Source: CAUZEO01 sp963578625 (GTDB lineage: Bacteria; Verrucomicrobiota; Kiritimatiellia; SLOV01). Taken from it: a stretch of DNA of 28,351 nt. The stretch covers positions 1 through 28,351 of the forward strand of contig CAUZEO010000025.1 in assembly GCA_963578625.1 (NCBI GenBank). The letters are read 5' to 3'. A model generated the notes under the pieces. That model did not search any database. It worked only from the letters and a program-made list of their open reading frames with translations, and had not been told where the DNA came from. The position numbers were made by a program, and so were the translations under genes. This document shows positions 15,061 to 22,857 of this stretch, piece after piece. How positions within the stretch are numbered: the stretch's first letter is position 1; the number at the start of each line of letters is the position of its first letter.

Positions 15061-17079
15061 CTAGCCGGCGAACAGCGACTTGCCTTCCATGATCCCGGGA
15101 ACCGACACCCCCAGTTCGGAGAGGATCGTGGGCGCCAGATCAACCATGCGGGGCGCATTTCGAAGAATCCGACGGTTGCAAAGCAGGACGCCCGATAGAA
15201 ATGACGAGTCCATGCAGTGGTCACCGCTCCAGGGGTCCAGGTTGTCCAACACCGTTTCCCTGGGGTATCCGCCGAGTACCGTGTCCCACGATGCTCGATA
15301 GTTTTCGTTGTATCCAAGGATCAAATCCGGCGCGCTTTCCACGCACGGGCCGGCGTAGATGTCTTCAGGGCGGTGTACGTTCTTGAACACGTTCTCGCCG
15401 GTTTCCTCATCGACGTAATCGAGCAACTTGCGGATCAGGGACTCGCGCACCGCGTCAAAATCCGCACCGGCCGAAATGATCCCGTCGCGCTCGCGGCCTT
15501 TGACGTTGATGTTCAACGTGTTGATGCCCACGCCGTACGCCTTGGTCCTTTGCCATTTTGTATTTTCGAAAAACGTTGCTGTCTCCCGATCGTGCCGGTC
15601 AAAGGGCTCGGCGTATCCATTGTCCATGAGCCATCCGTTGAGATTGAACTGCCGCCGGAACGGAACGAAACCATGATCGGACACGACGAATACCAGGGTA
15701 CGGTCGTCCGCGCGCTCCAGCGCCCAGCCCACGGCATCGTCGATTCGCGCATACAATGACGGAAGAAAGTCGCCGTGCTGCCTGGCCAGTTCTTTCGTGT
15801 ACAACGGATGTTGCTCGTCGAGCGTCCGCCAGAACATATGGGAGTTCAGATCCAGGGTGGAGAAGTAGGAGTAAAGAAAACCGCCCTGGAACCGGTCGAT
15901 TTCGTGCCGCGTGAACCGCATTTGCTCTTCCAGGACCATTGTCGCCTGCTCGCGAAAATCGTCGTCCGAAAATACGTCGGCGGAAAGTGCCATGGTGTCC
16001 TCAGGCATGCCCTGCGTATAAAACAGACCTACGTCCCGAACGAGTTCGCGGCAATAATCGTCCGGGGTGCTGATCGGCATGGCGGGGTTTCCCGGATGGA
16101 TGTTGACCGGCGAAACGTAAAGCTCCAGGTACGGCTCGGTTTGCTTCAGGAAGAAACGGCAGATTCCGGTTACGGATGCCATGTGAGGAATCAGGGAAAA
16201 CTCCAGTTCCACCCAGTCGCTCCACTCCGCGGAGCGAAGCAGAAACTCGGTGTCCTGGATTCGAATGCGAGCCATCGATCGATCACGGTTCAACTCGACT
16301 TTGAAAGGCAAGTCGACGCCGGCCTGGTCGCGGCGTAGTGAGTTTGTAGGACCCCGAAGTTCGCACTCTGCCGTTCCGTCGAGCACCGGAACTCTCACGA
16401 TTCGACCGCCGGGGGGCAGCCGGTCTTTCTCATCGGGAGATTCCGTGTAAAAGGAAAACTCGCCATAGTTTCCGTGAATGTCGGGAGTCGTAATGCCCGA
16501 GACCGTATTGGCCCCACTTGGCGTTGGAGGAAAATTAACCGGCGCACGAAACGCGGTGGACGGGATTCCGGCCCGGTCGATCAAGTCCCAAAGCGTAGGG
16601 CCCTGTCTCGCAAAGTCGGGCTTCCCTCCCGACAACGGCAGGGCGTAGGGGCCAACAGGAAGAGTGACGCCGCCGCCGCCGGCCGAACCGGTTGCCGCCT
16701 GTGGCGCCATCGCATCCTTATTCATTGAAATGAAATCGAAAATTCCGTGAATGCCCGGATTTCCTCCGCTGATGAAATTGGACCAGGCGACCGGGCTTTG
16801 CGGCGGGTCGCTCGTACCCAGCCGTGTGACCCCCCGGGTGGCGAGTCGCTTGCAATTGGGAGTAAGGCCTGTCCGAATGCAATCCGCCAGCAGGGTGGGG
16901 TCCATCCCGTCTACCGCCAGCACAATGACGCCATTGACGCCGCCGCCGGCCGCCGCCCGGCCGATGTAAGGGAAACCCAGAGTGCTCATCGCTCCGGCTA
17001 CACCCGCCGCAGCCTGAACGAACTCTCTACGCGTCAGGCGACCCGCAGAACTCTGTCGGGAATCGGGTTTCGGATTCAT
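15061..17079 (-). CDS. Tat-exported AlkP-superfamily phosphodiesterase/nucleotide pyrophosphatase-like enzyme
   Basis: A 672-residue enzyme from the ATG at 17079 (a GTG at 17088 adds three residues). The N-terminus has a Tat signal (LTRREFVQAAAG, Arg17-Arg18), so it is exported folded. The type I phosphodiesterase domain follows: VIVLAVDGMDP (metal Asp57), QSPVAWSNFISGGNPGIHGI with Ser95 at the nucleophile position, STLDLNSHMFW, VFVVSDHGF and WSGDHCMD as further metal ligands. All expected ligands appear present, so it should be active on a phospho-ester or phospho-anhydride, substrate unknown. A Gly/Ala-rich insertion lies near residues 120-140. It is paralogous to the membrane-anchored enzyme encoded 66 bp upstream, sharing the same blocks and the C-terminal GDHC and DLGPTIL-type segments (here DLAPTIL). 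It is the second gene of the operon. Confidence 0.88.
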   Translation of the reverse strand: MNPKPDSRQSSAGRLTRREFVQAAAGVAGAMSTLGFPYIGRAAAGGGVNGVIVLAVDGMDPTLLADCIRTGLTPNCKRLATRGVTRLGTSDPPQSPVAWSNFISGGNPGIHGIFDFISMNKDAMAPQAATGSAGGGGVTLPVGPYALPLSGGKPDFARQGPTLWDLIDRAGIPSTAFRAPVNFPPTPSGANTVSGITTPDIHGNYGEFSFYTESPDEKDRLPPGGRIVRVPVLDGTAECELRGPTNSLRRDQAGVDLPFKVELNRDRSMARIRIQDTEFLLRSAEWSDWVELEFSLIPHMASVTGICRFFLKQTEPYLELYVSPVNIHPGNPAMPISTPDDYCRELVRDVGLFYTQGMPEDTMALSADVFSDDDFREQATMVLEEQMRFTRHEIDRFQGGFLYSYFSTLDLNSHMFWRTLDEQHPLYTKELARQHGDFLPSLYARIDDAVGWALERADDRTLVFVVSDHGFVPFRRQFNLNGWLMDNGYAEPFDRHDRETATFFENTKWQRTKAYGVGINTLNINVKGRERDGIISAGADFDAVRESLIRKLLDYVDEETGENVFKNVHRPEDIYAGPCVESAPDLILGYNENYRASWDTVLGGYPRETVLDNLDPWSGDHCMDSSFLSGVLLCNRRILRNAPRMVDLAPTILSELGVSVPGIMEGKSLFAG

Positions 17080-17145
17080 TGTTGTCACTGGCCGTTTTCG
17101 TTCTCGCCCACTGGGGTATACCGTATTGCGCCACGAAAGAAAGTC

Positions 17146-19170
17146 CTACTGCGCCGGCTTCTCGAGCGGAATGGGTTTGCCGTCCATGTATTTCGGGGTG
17201 GAAACCCCGAACAGGTCTAAAATCGTGGGTCCCAGGTCAAGGAGTTGCAATTTCTCTTCTGTTTTCACCTCCCGGTTCACAAAAAAGATTCCGGGGACGA
17301 TTTCCGGATCCACACAGTGGTCTCCGCGCCATGCCTTTCGATTGTCGCTGAACACGGGGCCGTCGGCACGGCCCACGGCTGCCTCCCAGGAGGCGCGGTA
17401 CCCGTCTGCGTACCCAACAATAAGATCGGGCCCATCTCCCCGATACGGCCCATGGTAGGCATCTGTGGCATCGAGGACGCGTCGAATGGGTTTGCCGCCA
17501 GTCTGATCGTCGACGAGTGCCTCTAGCCTGGCGATCAGATCTTTCTTCAGGGGGCCCACTTGATCTTCCCCGACAATTCCCTCTTTTTCTCTGCCGGCGC
17601 GATTGACGTAGATTCCGCTCAGCCCGAACGTGTACGCCCGGGTCTCCGCCCAGTCGACGCCTTGGAGATACTGTGCGTCCCCGCTGTCGGCGCGTGCCTG
17701 CAGGAAACCGTTTTCTCTCATCCACGCATTGAGATTCACGCCCCGCCGGAAGGTCGTGAACCCATGATCGGAGATCACAAACATCACATCATTCTTGCCA
17801 ATCTGCCTGCTCAATTTGCCGACGAGTTCGTCCATCCGGATGTACATCGCGTCAATGATCTCTTCGTAGGATTTCTCCAATCCTTCCCTGGTCGGTTTGT
17901 CGTAATCGTGCGCCGTCTGCAGAAACATGTGCTGAATGCGATCCGGAGCGTCAAATACACAGGCGCACAAGCCTTTGCGGGTGCGCTTCACCGATTCGAA
18001 AAACATCTGCTCCCGCTCATCGTGAATCGCGTACGCCTGTTCGAGAAAGGCCTCGTCGTCTATGACACCCTCATTCCGCGCCCAAGTGTCTTCGGCCAGT
18101 CCTAGCGTCGCGTACGATCCAATCAGTTTGGCCAGGTAAACGGAATAGTAATCGGGATGCGAAATGGGCAGGGCGGGCCGCTCCGGATCGATATGTACCG
18201 GTGTAACGTAAAGACGGAACTTCTCGTTTTTCCCGGTCCAGCGGAAGCGGCATATGCCATGGACTTTTCTCCAGGCGCCGACCCGAAACCGCACCTGGAC
18301 CCACTCTGAATAGGCACCCTCGCGAAGCGGGACTGACCGGCCCGATACCTTGATGACCGCGACCCGTCCTTCTTCGCGAAGTGTAATCACGATGGGTGTC
18401 CGGTAGTGTTCGTCCGTGCCGTCTTGTGGCGAGGGTGGCCCGGGCAGGAATGTTTTCGCCTGTTGGTTGTGAAATTTGATTGGCTGAATATCACCCCCGA
18501 TGGCCGCCATGCCATCCGTGCTTCCCGTGGAAAAACAAGAGAAGGTGCCCTGTGATCCGCGCAGGTCGGGCACACACATTCCCGCGAGGCACACGCCGCG
18601 GAATTTCTCCGGAGGGTATGTGATCGGGACTCGCAGAATGGATGAGAATACGCCGTGCTCCGCCAGCACATGCCAGAATGGTTTGCTCTTGCGCAGTAGC
18701 GAGATGACGCTTTGTCGGTTCCCCGTTCCCGATTCGACCCGGGTGGATGAAAGTTCCGGCAGATACGTTGTCAGATCGCGGTTGAGGAAATCGAAAATTC
18801 TATGTTTCCCGGGATTGACGCCGGTGATGAAAGAGGACCATGCCACCGGGGATATCGGCGGATTAGTGGTGCCCAGCGGCCGAAAGGATCCTTGATCTCT
18901 GAGTTGCGCAAAGTTCGGTAGGGCGCCCGTTTCCATCATCCGGGTGCAACGGCGGGGGTCCAGCCCGTCCAATCCCAGGACAATCACCCGACGGGTGTCG
19001 GACTTCGTTCTCTTGTGGTTCCGGCGAAATAATGCAGCAGCTAATACACGAAAGGGCCAGCTGATGATGGCTACGAGCACAAGTAGAATTGCCGCTACCA
19101 GGATAAGAAACGAGCCCAGAAAGGCAAATCCTGCTCCGGGGCCGATATATCCGAGGACAGGTAACGTCAT
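17146..19170 (-). CDS. Membrane-anchored AlkP-superfamily phosphodiesterase-like enzyme
   Basis: A 674-residue enzyme if started at the ATG at 19170. In-frame ATGs at 19185 and 19200 are possible; the last has GGGGG upstream, and the frame stays open to 19332. The N-terminus (LGYIGPGAGFAFLGSFLILV) is a hydrophobic anchor of about two helices ending in SWPFRVLAAALFRR. The catalytic domain follows: VIVLGLDGLDP (Asp68), ISPVAWSSFITGVNPGKHRI with Ser107 at the nucleophile position, FDAPDRIQHMF, VISDHGF and WRGDHCVD. All metal ligands expected for type I phosphodiesterases are visible. It probably acts outside the cytoplasm on an unidentified phospho-ester. It is the first gene of the minus-strand operon and is divergent from the second NAVGYV unit. 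Confidence 0.86.
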   Translation of the reverse strand: MTLPVLGYIGPGAGFAFLGSFLILVAAILLVLVAIISWPFRVLAAALFRRNHKRTKSDTRRVIVLGLDGLDPRRCTRMMETGALPNFAQLRDQGSFRPLGTTNPPISPVAWSSFITGVNPGKHRIFDFLNRDLTTYLPELSSTRVESGTGNRQSVISLLRKSKPFWHVLAEHGVFSSILRVPITYPPEKFRGVCLAGMCVPDLRGSQGTFSCFSTGSTDGMAAIGGDIQPIKFHNQQAKTFLPGPPSPQDGTDEHYRTPIVITLREEGRVAVIKVSGRSVPLREGAYSEWVQVRFRVGAWRKVHGICRFRWTGKNEKFRLYVTPVHIDPERPALPISHPDYYSVYLAKLIGSYATLGLAEDTWARNEGVIDDEAFLEQAYAIHDEREQMFFESVKRTRKGLCACVFDAPDRIQHMFLQTAHDYDKPTREGLEKSYEEIIDAMYIRMDELVGKLSRQIGKNDVMFVISDHGFTTFRRGVNLNAWMRENGFLQARADSGDAQYLQGVDWAETRAYTFGLSGIYVNRAGREKEGIVGEDQVGPLKKDLIARLEALVDDQTGGKPIRRVLDATDAYHGPYRGDGPDLIVGYADGYRASWEAAVGRADGPVFSDNRKAWRGDHCVDPEIVPGIFFVNREVKTEEKLQLLDLGPTILDLFGVSTPKYMDGKPIPLEKPAQ

Positions 19171-19402
19171 TTCAGGGAAAAACATTAGGGGGTTAATCAT
19201 CAAACCCCCGTATTTTACTAGGGAAAGTGAATTTTTAAAGAAATTACGCCTATTTATTAGCAGGGAATATGTACCCGGATTCGTGACACCCCTTTGCTCA
19301 ACTCCTTGATACAGAGGAAAATACGAATTCAACTTGATTATTCACCAATCCTCGAAGGGATCCCCGGATCCTCTCCGTTCAAAAAAAAATCTAAGTTTTG
19401 GG

Positions 19403-19432
19403 TTTACAACCCCCTTCAGTACGGCTTATGTT
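19403..19432 (+). promoter_or_regulatory. Candidate promoter for second NAVGYV/PEP-CTERM pair
   Basis: TTTACA (19403-19408) and TATGTT (19427-19432) are 18 bp apart. The -35 hexamer is the same as in the copy 1 promoter, but the surrounding sequence differs. An alternative is TTGAAT (19431-19436) with TATCAG 17 bp downstream. The predicted leader is about 60 nt. Confidence 0.35.
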
Positions 19433-19483
19433 GAATCTAGTCTAAAAGTGCAATATCAGCAGTAAAGCCATAACCATCACACC

Positions 19484-19488
19484 GGAGG
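19484..19488 (+). promoter_or_regulatory. Ribosome binding site deciding the start of second NAVGYV gene
   Basis: GGAGG lies only 2 bp from the TTG at 19491 but 11 bp from the ATG at 19500. The ATG gives a protein colinear with copy 1 from its first residue (MKRSLSVAIGIL against MKRSVGISVGIL), so 19500 is preferred. Confidence 0.55.
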
Positions 19489-19499
19489 CGTTGAAAAAA

Positions 19500-20222
19500 A
19501 TGAAGAGGAGCTTGTCTGTAGCAATTGGAATTCTATTGGCATGCGGGAGTTGGTCCTTTGGGCAGACAAACGTATTGAGTCAGAACGCAGTAGGATATGT
19601 GAAAGTATCGATCAACGAAGGTGCCCTGGCGATGGTGTCGTATGATTTTCTGGACATCGACGGGAATCCGACGACGGTAAGCGATGTGATCGGGACTCAG
19701 CTTCCGCTGAACAGTCGCGTGTTTCTGTGGGATGCAGCTGCGCAGGGCTATATCATCGAGAACTTTCAGGCGGGCGCGAAAAGCAACCCTGATTCGTGGG
19801 CACCGGACAACAATCCGATAGCGCCCGGCGATGGATTTTTCATTGAAGCGGCGACCGGTGGGGCATCGGGCAGCTACGACGTGTTCATGACCGGGGAAGT
19901 CCCTGGAGACAACAACAACTCTGGATCAACGGACGTAGCGATTGCGGCGGCGCTGACCGGAGGTGGCTATCCGTACCCTGCGAGCGTTGATTGGACGAGC
20001 ACGACGCTTGCGACGGGCGCGGTGCTGGGTGATCGTCTTCTGCTGTGGGACGCGGGGATCCAGAACTACGATGTGGCGAACTTCCAGGCTGGCGCGAAGA
20101 GCAATCCTGACAGCTGGTCGAACCCGGCTGAGGTGATTGAGCCCGGCGAAGGATTTTTCTACGACAACACCTCTGGCGGCGGGTATACGTGGACAGAGCT
20201 GAAGCCGTACGCCTTCCCTTGA
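19500..20222 (+). CDS. Secreted NAVGYV-type surface protein, copy 2
   Basis: A 240-residue exported protein, the same length as copy 1. Only the first part of the signal peptide differs (MKRSLSVAIG against MKRSVGISVG). From GILLACGSWSFG to the end the protein is identical, and the DNA is identical from 19525. It has the same two-half structure with two exact NFQAGAKSNPDSW blocks. The promoter and leader are unrelated in sequence to those of copy 1, so the two copies could be expressed under different conditions while giving practically the same mature product. It is the first gene of a two-gene unit with the PEP-CTERM gene 61 bp downstream, divergent from the AlkP operon. Function unknown; a structural or surface role is the most likely guess. 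Confidence 0.85.
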   Translation: MKRSLSVAIGILLACGSWSFGQTNVLSQNAVGYVKVSINEGALAMVSYDFLDIDGNPTTVSDVIGTQLPLNSRVFLWDAAAQGYIIENFQAGAKSNPDSWAPDNNPIAPGDGFFIEAATGGASGSYDVFMTGEVPGDNNNSGSTDVAIAAALTGGGYPYPASVDWTSTTLATGAVLGDRLLLWDAGIQNYDVANFQAGAKSNPDSWSNPAEVIEPGEGFFYDNTSGGGYTWTELKPYAFP

Positions 20223-20283
20223 TTTAAACTTGGAAAAAGATAACGAACAGAACGCTTAGAAGACTAAGAAGGAGAAACAAATA

Positions 20284-20916
20284 ATGAGACTGATGAGATA
20301 TGTAGCAGTAATCGGGATGGTGGTGGCGTTCGGCAGCATAAGCAGCCGTGCAGACATCGCTTACCAGTTGGCGGCGAGTGGAACGTTTGCCGACGGCGGC
20401 GACTTCACGAATGGCGCGCATGCGGACCTTGGGTTCCTGTACCAGGCGATCTGGGGCCCGTCGGCACCGACGCAAGCCGCGACGACGGGTGGCGGAGAAG
20501 AATCTGGGCATTTCGTGCTGTTCGAGAGCTATGCGGGCACTCCGATCACGGGCTATGCAGAAAACTTCGGATACATCTACTATTCGGATCAAGCTGCGTC
20601 GGCGACGCAACATACCGATAGCGATGTAGGCGGCGCGGACATCAACAACGGGTTCCTGTACTTCCGTCTGTTTGACACCGCTGCGGCGGACGCTGGAGAC
20701 CGGTACTACCAGTCCACGCCGATTGCCACGAGCGGTCTGCCGGATGTGGATCTTTCCAGTCCGCCGATTCCTCCCTCGGGAATCGTGGGTCTAAGCGCGA
20801 CGGGCGTAGGCACCCCGCAGGCGATGACCGGAACGGTAGTTCCTGAGCCCACGACGCTGGCGCTGATCGCGCTCTCCGGCATGATGATTGCGATTCGTCG
20901 CGCACGCCGGGACTGA
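20284..20916 (+). CDS. PEP-CTERM sorting-signal protein, copy 2
   Basis: A 210-residue protein identical to that at 10091, with the signal peptide and C-terminal VPEPTT, hydrophobic helix and RRARRD tail. Its DNA, upstream spacer, RBS (GGAG 9 bp from the ATG) and terminator are also identical. It would need an exosortase encoded elsewhere in the genome. The gene faces gpsA on the other strand across about 80 bp after the terminator; copy 1 is followed instead by a co-directional GT117-like gene. Confidence 0.9.
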   Translation: MRLMRYVAVIGMVVAFGSISSRADIAYQLAASGTFADGGDFTNGAHADLGFLYQAIWGPSAPTQAATTGGGEESGHFVLFESYAGTPITGYAENFGYIYYSDQAASATQHTDSDVGGADINNGFLYFRLFDTAAADAGDRYYQSTPIATSGLPDVDLSSPPIPPSGIVGLSATGVGTPQAMTGTVVPEPTTLALIALSGMMIAIRRARRD

Positions 20917-20940
20917 TCAAAAACTTGTATACTCGATCTG

Positions 20941-20977
20941 GAGCGCCTTGGCCGCACGGCCAGGGCGCTCTTTTTTT
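20941..20977 (+). terminator. Rho-independent terminator of second pair
   Basis: Same GC-rich hairpin (20941-20970) and seven-T tract as after copy 1. It separates the unit from the convergent gpsA. Confidence 0.92.
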
Positions 20978-21062
20978 CTCCGATTCCTGAAGACGGAAGT
21001 TTCTGCTCTAACCCGCTTATCTCACACTTTTGCGTCGCGAGAGCGTTGGATAGTAGCCACTG

Positions 21063-22058
21063 CTACGTATCCCGTTCCGGCTTCGGATCCCGGGCGAGGA
21101 GGTCCTGAACGGCTCTTCGGGGGTCCTTCCCTTCGTGAACCACCGCATAGACCTCTGCAGTGATCGGTAAATCAACGCCCCGATCCTGCCCCAGTTTTTT
21201 CGCAGTGACGCAGGTCCATACTCCCTCCGCGACCTGTTCCATGCTTCCCATAATCTCTTCCAGCGACCTTCCGCTTCCCAGTTGTTCCCCCACCCCGCGG
21301 TTGCGGCTGAGCCGGCTCATGCATGTGACAATAAGATCTCCGATCCCGCTCAATCCCGCGAAAGTGGTGGGCTGCGCTCCCAGCGCAGCGCCGAGACGCG
21401 AGATTTCCGCGAGACCACGGGTCACGAGTGCAGCCTTGGTGTTGTCGCCAAAACCGATCCCGTCGCTGATTCCCGCCGCCACAGCAATGACATTTTTCAT
21501 GGCGCCCCCAAGTTCGACGCCGACGATGTCCGTGGAGGTGTATACCCGGAACGCCGGTGAATTGAAGATGGACTGGAAGCGCACCGCATCGTCGTGATCA
21601 GGGCAGGCGATAGCGATCGCTGACGGTACGCCACGCGCCACCTCCTCCGCGTGGCTCGGTCCCGAGAGAACGCAAACGGAATTCAAGCCAAGTACCTCCT
21701 GCGCCACGTCGCTCATTCGACCGTACGTTTCAGCGTCAAGGCCCTTCGTTACGCTCACCACCATCGTATCGGGGGGCACCCGTCCTCGAAATTGCTCCAT
21801 GACATTGCGGTAAAACTTGGATGGAACGGCAATGACAATGCCATCCGCGTCCCTGGCGGCTTCTTCATGATCCGCGGTGAATCGAAGCCCATCCGGCAAA
21901 TCAACGCCCGCGAGATATTTTTCGTTGCGCCGCGACGTTTCCACTTCTCGCGAATAATCCGGGAAAGGACCCCACACCCTTACCGAATGCCCATTCCTGT
22001 GAAGGACAATGGCCAGGGCAGTTCCCCAGCCGCCGTCGCCGAGAACGCATATTTTCAT
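21063..22058 (-). CDS. gpsA: NAD(P)H-dependent glycerol-3-phosphate dehydrogenase
   Basis: Cytosolic enzyme reducing dihydroxyacetone phosphate to sn-glycerol 3-phosphate, the backbone of phospholipids. The 331 residues are full length for the family. The N-terminal Rossmann motif is MKICVLGDGGWGTALAIVL. Further landmarks are VSVTKGLD, CVLSGPSHAEEVARG and LGGAMKNVIAVAAGISDG with the conserved catalytic Lys. The C-terminal substrate domain has FAGLSGIGDLIVTCMSRLSRNRG. Its ATG overlaps the plsY stop by 4 bp (ATGA), so the two are translationally coupled. Its product feeds directly into PlsY. The gene ends convergently with the second PEP-CTERM unit. Confidence 0.97.
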   Translation of the reverse strand: MKICVLGDGGWGTALAIVLHRNGHSVRVWGPFPDYSREVETSRRNEKYLAGVDLPDGLRFTADHEEAARDADGIVIAVPSKFYRNVMEQFRGRVPPDTMVVSVTKGLDAETYGRMSDVAQEVLGLNSVCVLSGPSHAEEVARGVPSAIAIACPDHDDAVRFQSIFNSPAFRVYTSTDIVGVELGGAMKNVIAVAAGISDGIGFGDNTKAALVTRGLAEISRLGAALGAQPTTFAGLSGIGDLIVTCMSRLSRNRGVGEQLGSGRSLEEIMGSMEQVAEGVWTCVTAKKLGQDRGVDLPITAEVYAVVHEGKDPRRAVQDLLARDPKPERDT

Positions 22059-22702
22059 AGCTTATCCCTCTGTTTTGACGTTCGTTTGAAGGTGTTAAAC
22101 CGGTGCTCTTCGCCGCGCATGAGTCGCGATAGGTTGGTTCGGTGTTTCCATACGATCAATACCGCCAGCAGGCTGAAAACGATGGGCAACAACAGGCTTT
22201 GCTCCGCAAATATTGCCCATGCCGCCGCCGCCACCGCGATTGCGGATGCAATAGAGGCGATTGAAACGTATCCGGTAACCAAAAGACCCGCGATCCACAC
22301 TAAAAAACCAATACCAGCGGCAATCGGGGCCAGCCCGATAACCACGCCCCCCGATGTGGCAACCCCTTTGCCTCCCTTGAATCGCAGATATACAGGATAA
22401 TTATGGCCAATGATGGCGGCGACGCCGCACAGCAATCCCAGCACGGTTGGCGTGAACAGGCCACCGGACTCGGACGCCACAAACTTAGGAAAAAAGGCTG
22501 CCGGAACGAACCCTTTCACCGTATCCAGAAGAAAAACGCAAATCCCGGTGGCTTTTCCTACAGTTCGAAACACGTTGGTGGCCCCAATATTTCCGCTGCC
22601 TGCGGCCCGTATGTCGATCCCTTTTGCTCGCGCCATAAGCAGGCCGAAAGGGCAGGCGCCAAGGAGATATGAGCAGAAGATGAAAAGTATCGGTAGAGTC
22701 AT
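22055..22702 (-). CDS. plsY: Acyl-phosphate:glycerol-3-phosphate acyltransferase PlsY
   Basis: Integral membrane enzyme that transfers an acyl group from acyl-phosphate to glycerol 3-phosphate, giving lysophosphatidic acid. The 215 residues contain all three PlsY signature blocks: GSGNIGATNVFR near the N-terminus, DTVKGFVPAAF after the second TM, and GHNYPVYLRFKGGKGVATSGGV in the centre, among about five hydrophobic helices. The ATG at 22702 begins a typical hydrophobic N-terminus (MTLPILFIFCSYLLGACPFG); the longer frame to 22765 adds an atypical polar leader. A weak minus-strand promoter candidate (CTAACA at 22771-22766, TACAGT at 22749-22744) lies upstream. It is cotranscribed with gpsA and divergent from the second GT117-like gene. 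Confidence 0.96.
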   Translation of the reverse strand: MTLPILFIFCSYLLGACPFGLLMARAKGIDIRAAGSGNIGATNVFRTVGKATGICVFLLDTVKGFVPAAFFPKFVASESGGLFTPTVLGLLCGVAAIIGHNYPVYLRFKGGKGVATSGGVVIGLAPIAAGIGFLVWIAGLLVTGYVSIASIASAIAVAAAAWAIFAEQSLLLPIVFSLLAVLIVWKHRTNLSRLMRGEEHRFNTFKRTSKQRDKL

Positions 22703-22857
22703 GGTCCAGTCCGAGTGTAGCGGCAGATCCGGGCCGGGGCCATACTGTATTGAACTCTGGCCCATTGTTAGGTACTAGTATCACCAACGTGCGGAAACGC
22801 CTGCTGAATTCACTCAGGCGAATTGCCGCGTGTTTTGTTGAAGGGATTTCCGGGCAT

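Larger units (their letters stand above)
19171..19499. other. Divergent intergenic region between AlkP operon and second NAVGYV pair
   Basis: This 329-bp AT-rich region separates two divergent units. The plus-strand promoter candidate is at 19403-19432. For the minus-strand AlkP operon I see no convincing -35/-10 pair. Part of it (19171-19332) is an in-frame extension of the AlkP gene and may be its 5' leader or N-terminus. A nine-A run lies near 19381, and a GGATCC-CC-GGATCC palindromic patch near 19359-19372. There is no RNA gene or mobile-element end. Confidence 0.5.
19525..20981 (+). repeat. 1457-bp direct repeat, copy 2
   Basis: Second copy of the repeat at 9332-10788, same orientation, apparently 100% identical. 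Flanks on both sides are unrelated. The two copies enclose a GT117-like TPR gene and the AlkP operon. Confidence 0.95.

Noticed and set aside
19359..19372. GGATCC-CC-GGATCC palindromic patch as an operator or recombination site
   Set aside because: It is short, the two arms leave only a 2-base centre, and no second copy is placed at comparable positions; it could be chance.
9332..20981. Composite transposon or integrative element bounded by the long direct repeats
   Set aside because: No transposase, integrase, terminal inverted repeats or target duplications were found, and the repeats consist of ordinary genes with a terminator.
21053..21066. GTAGC-CACT-GCTAC hairpin at the end of gpsA as a terminator
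   Set aside because: The stem is only 5 bp and no T-tract follows on either strand; it also overlaps the stop codon.
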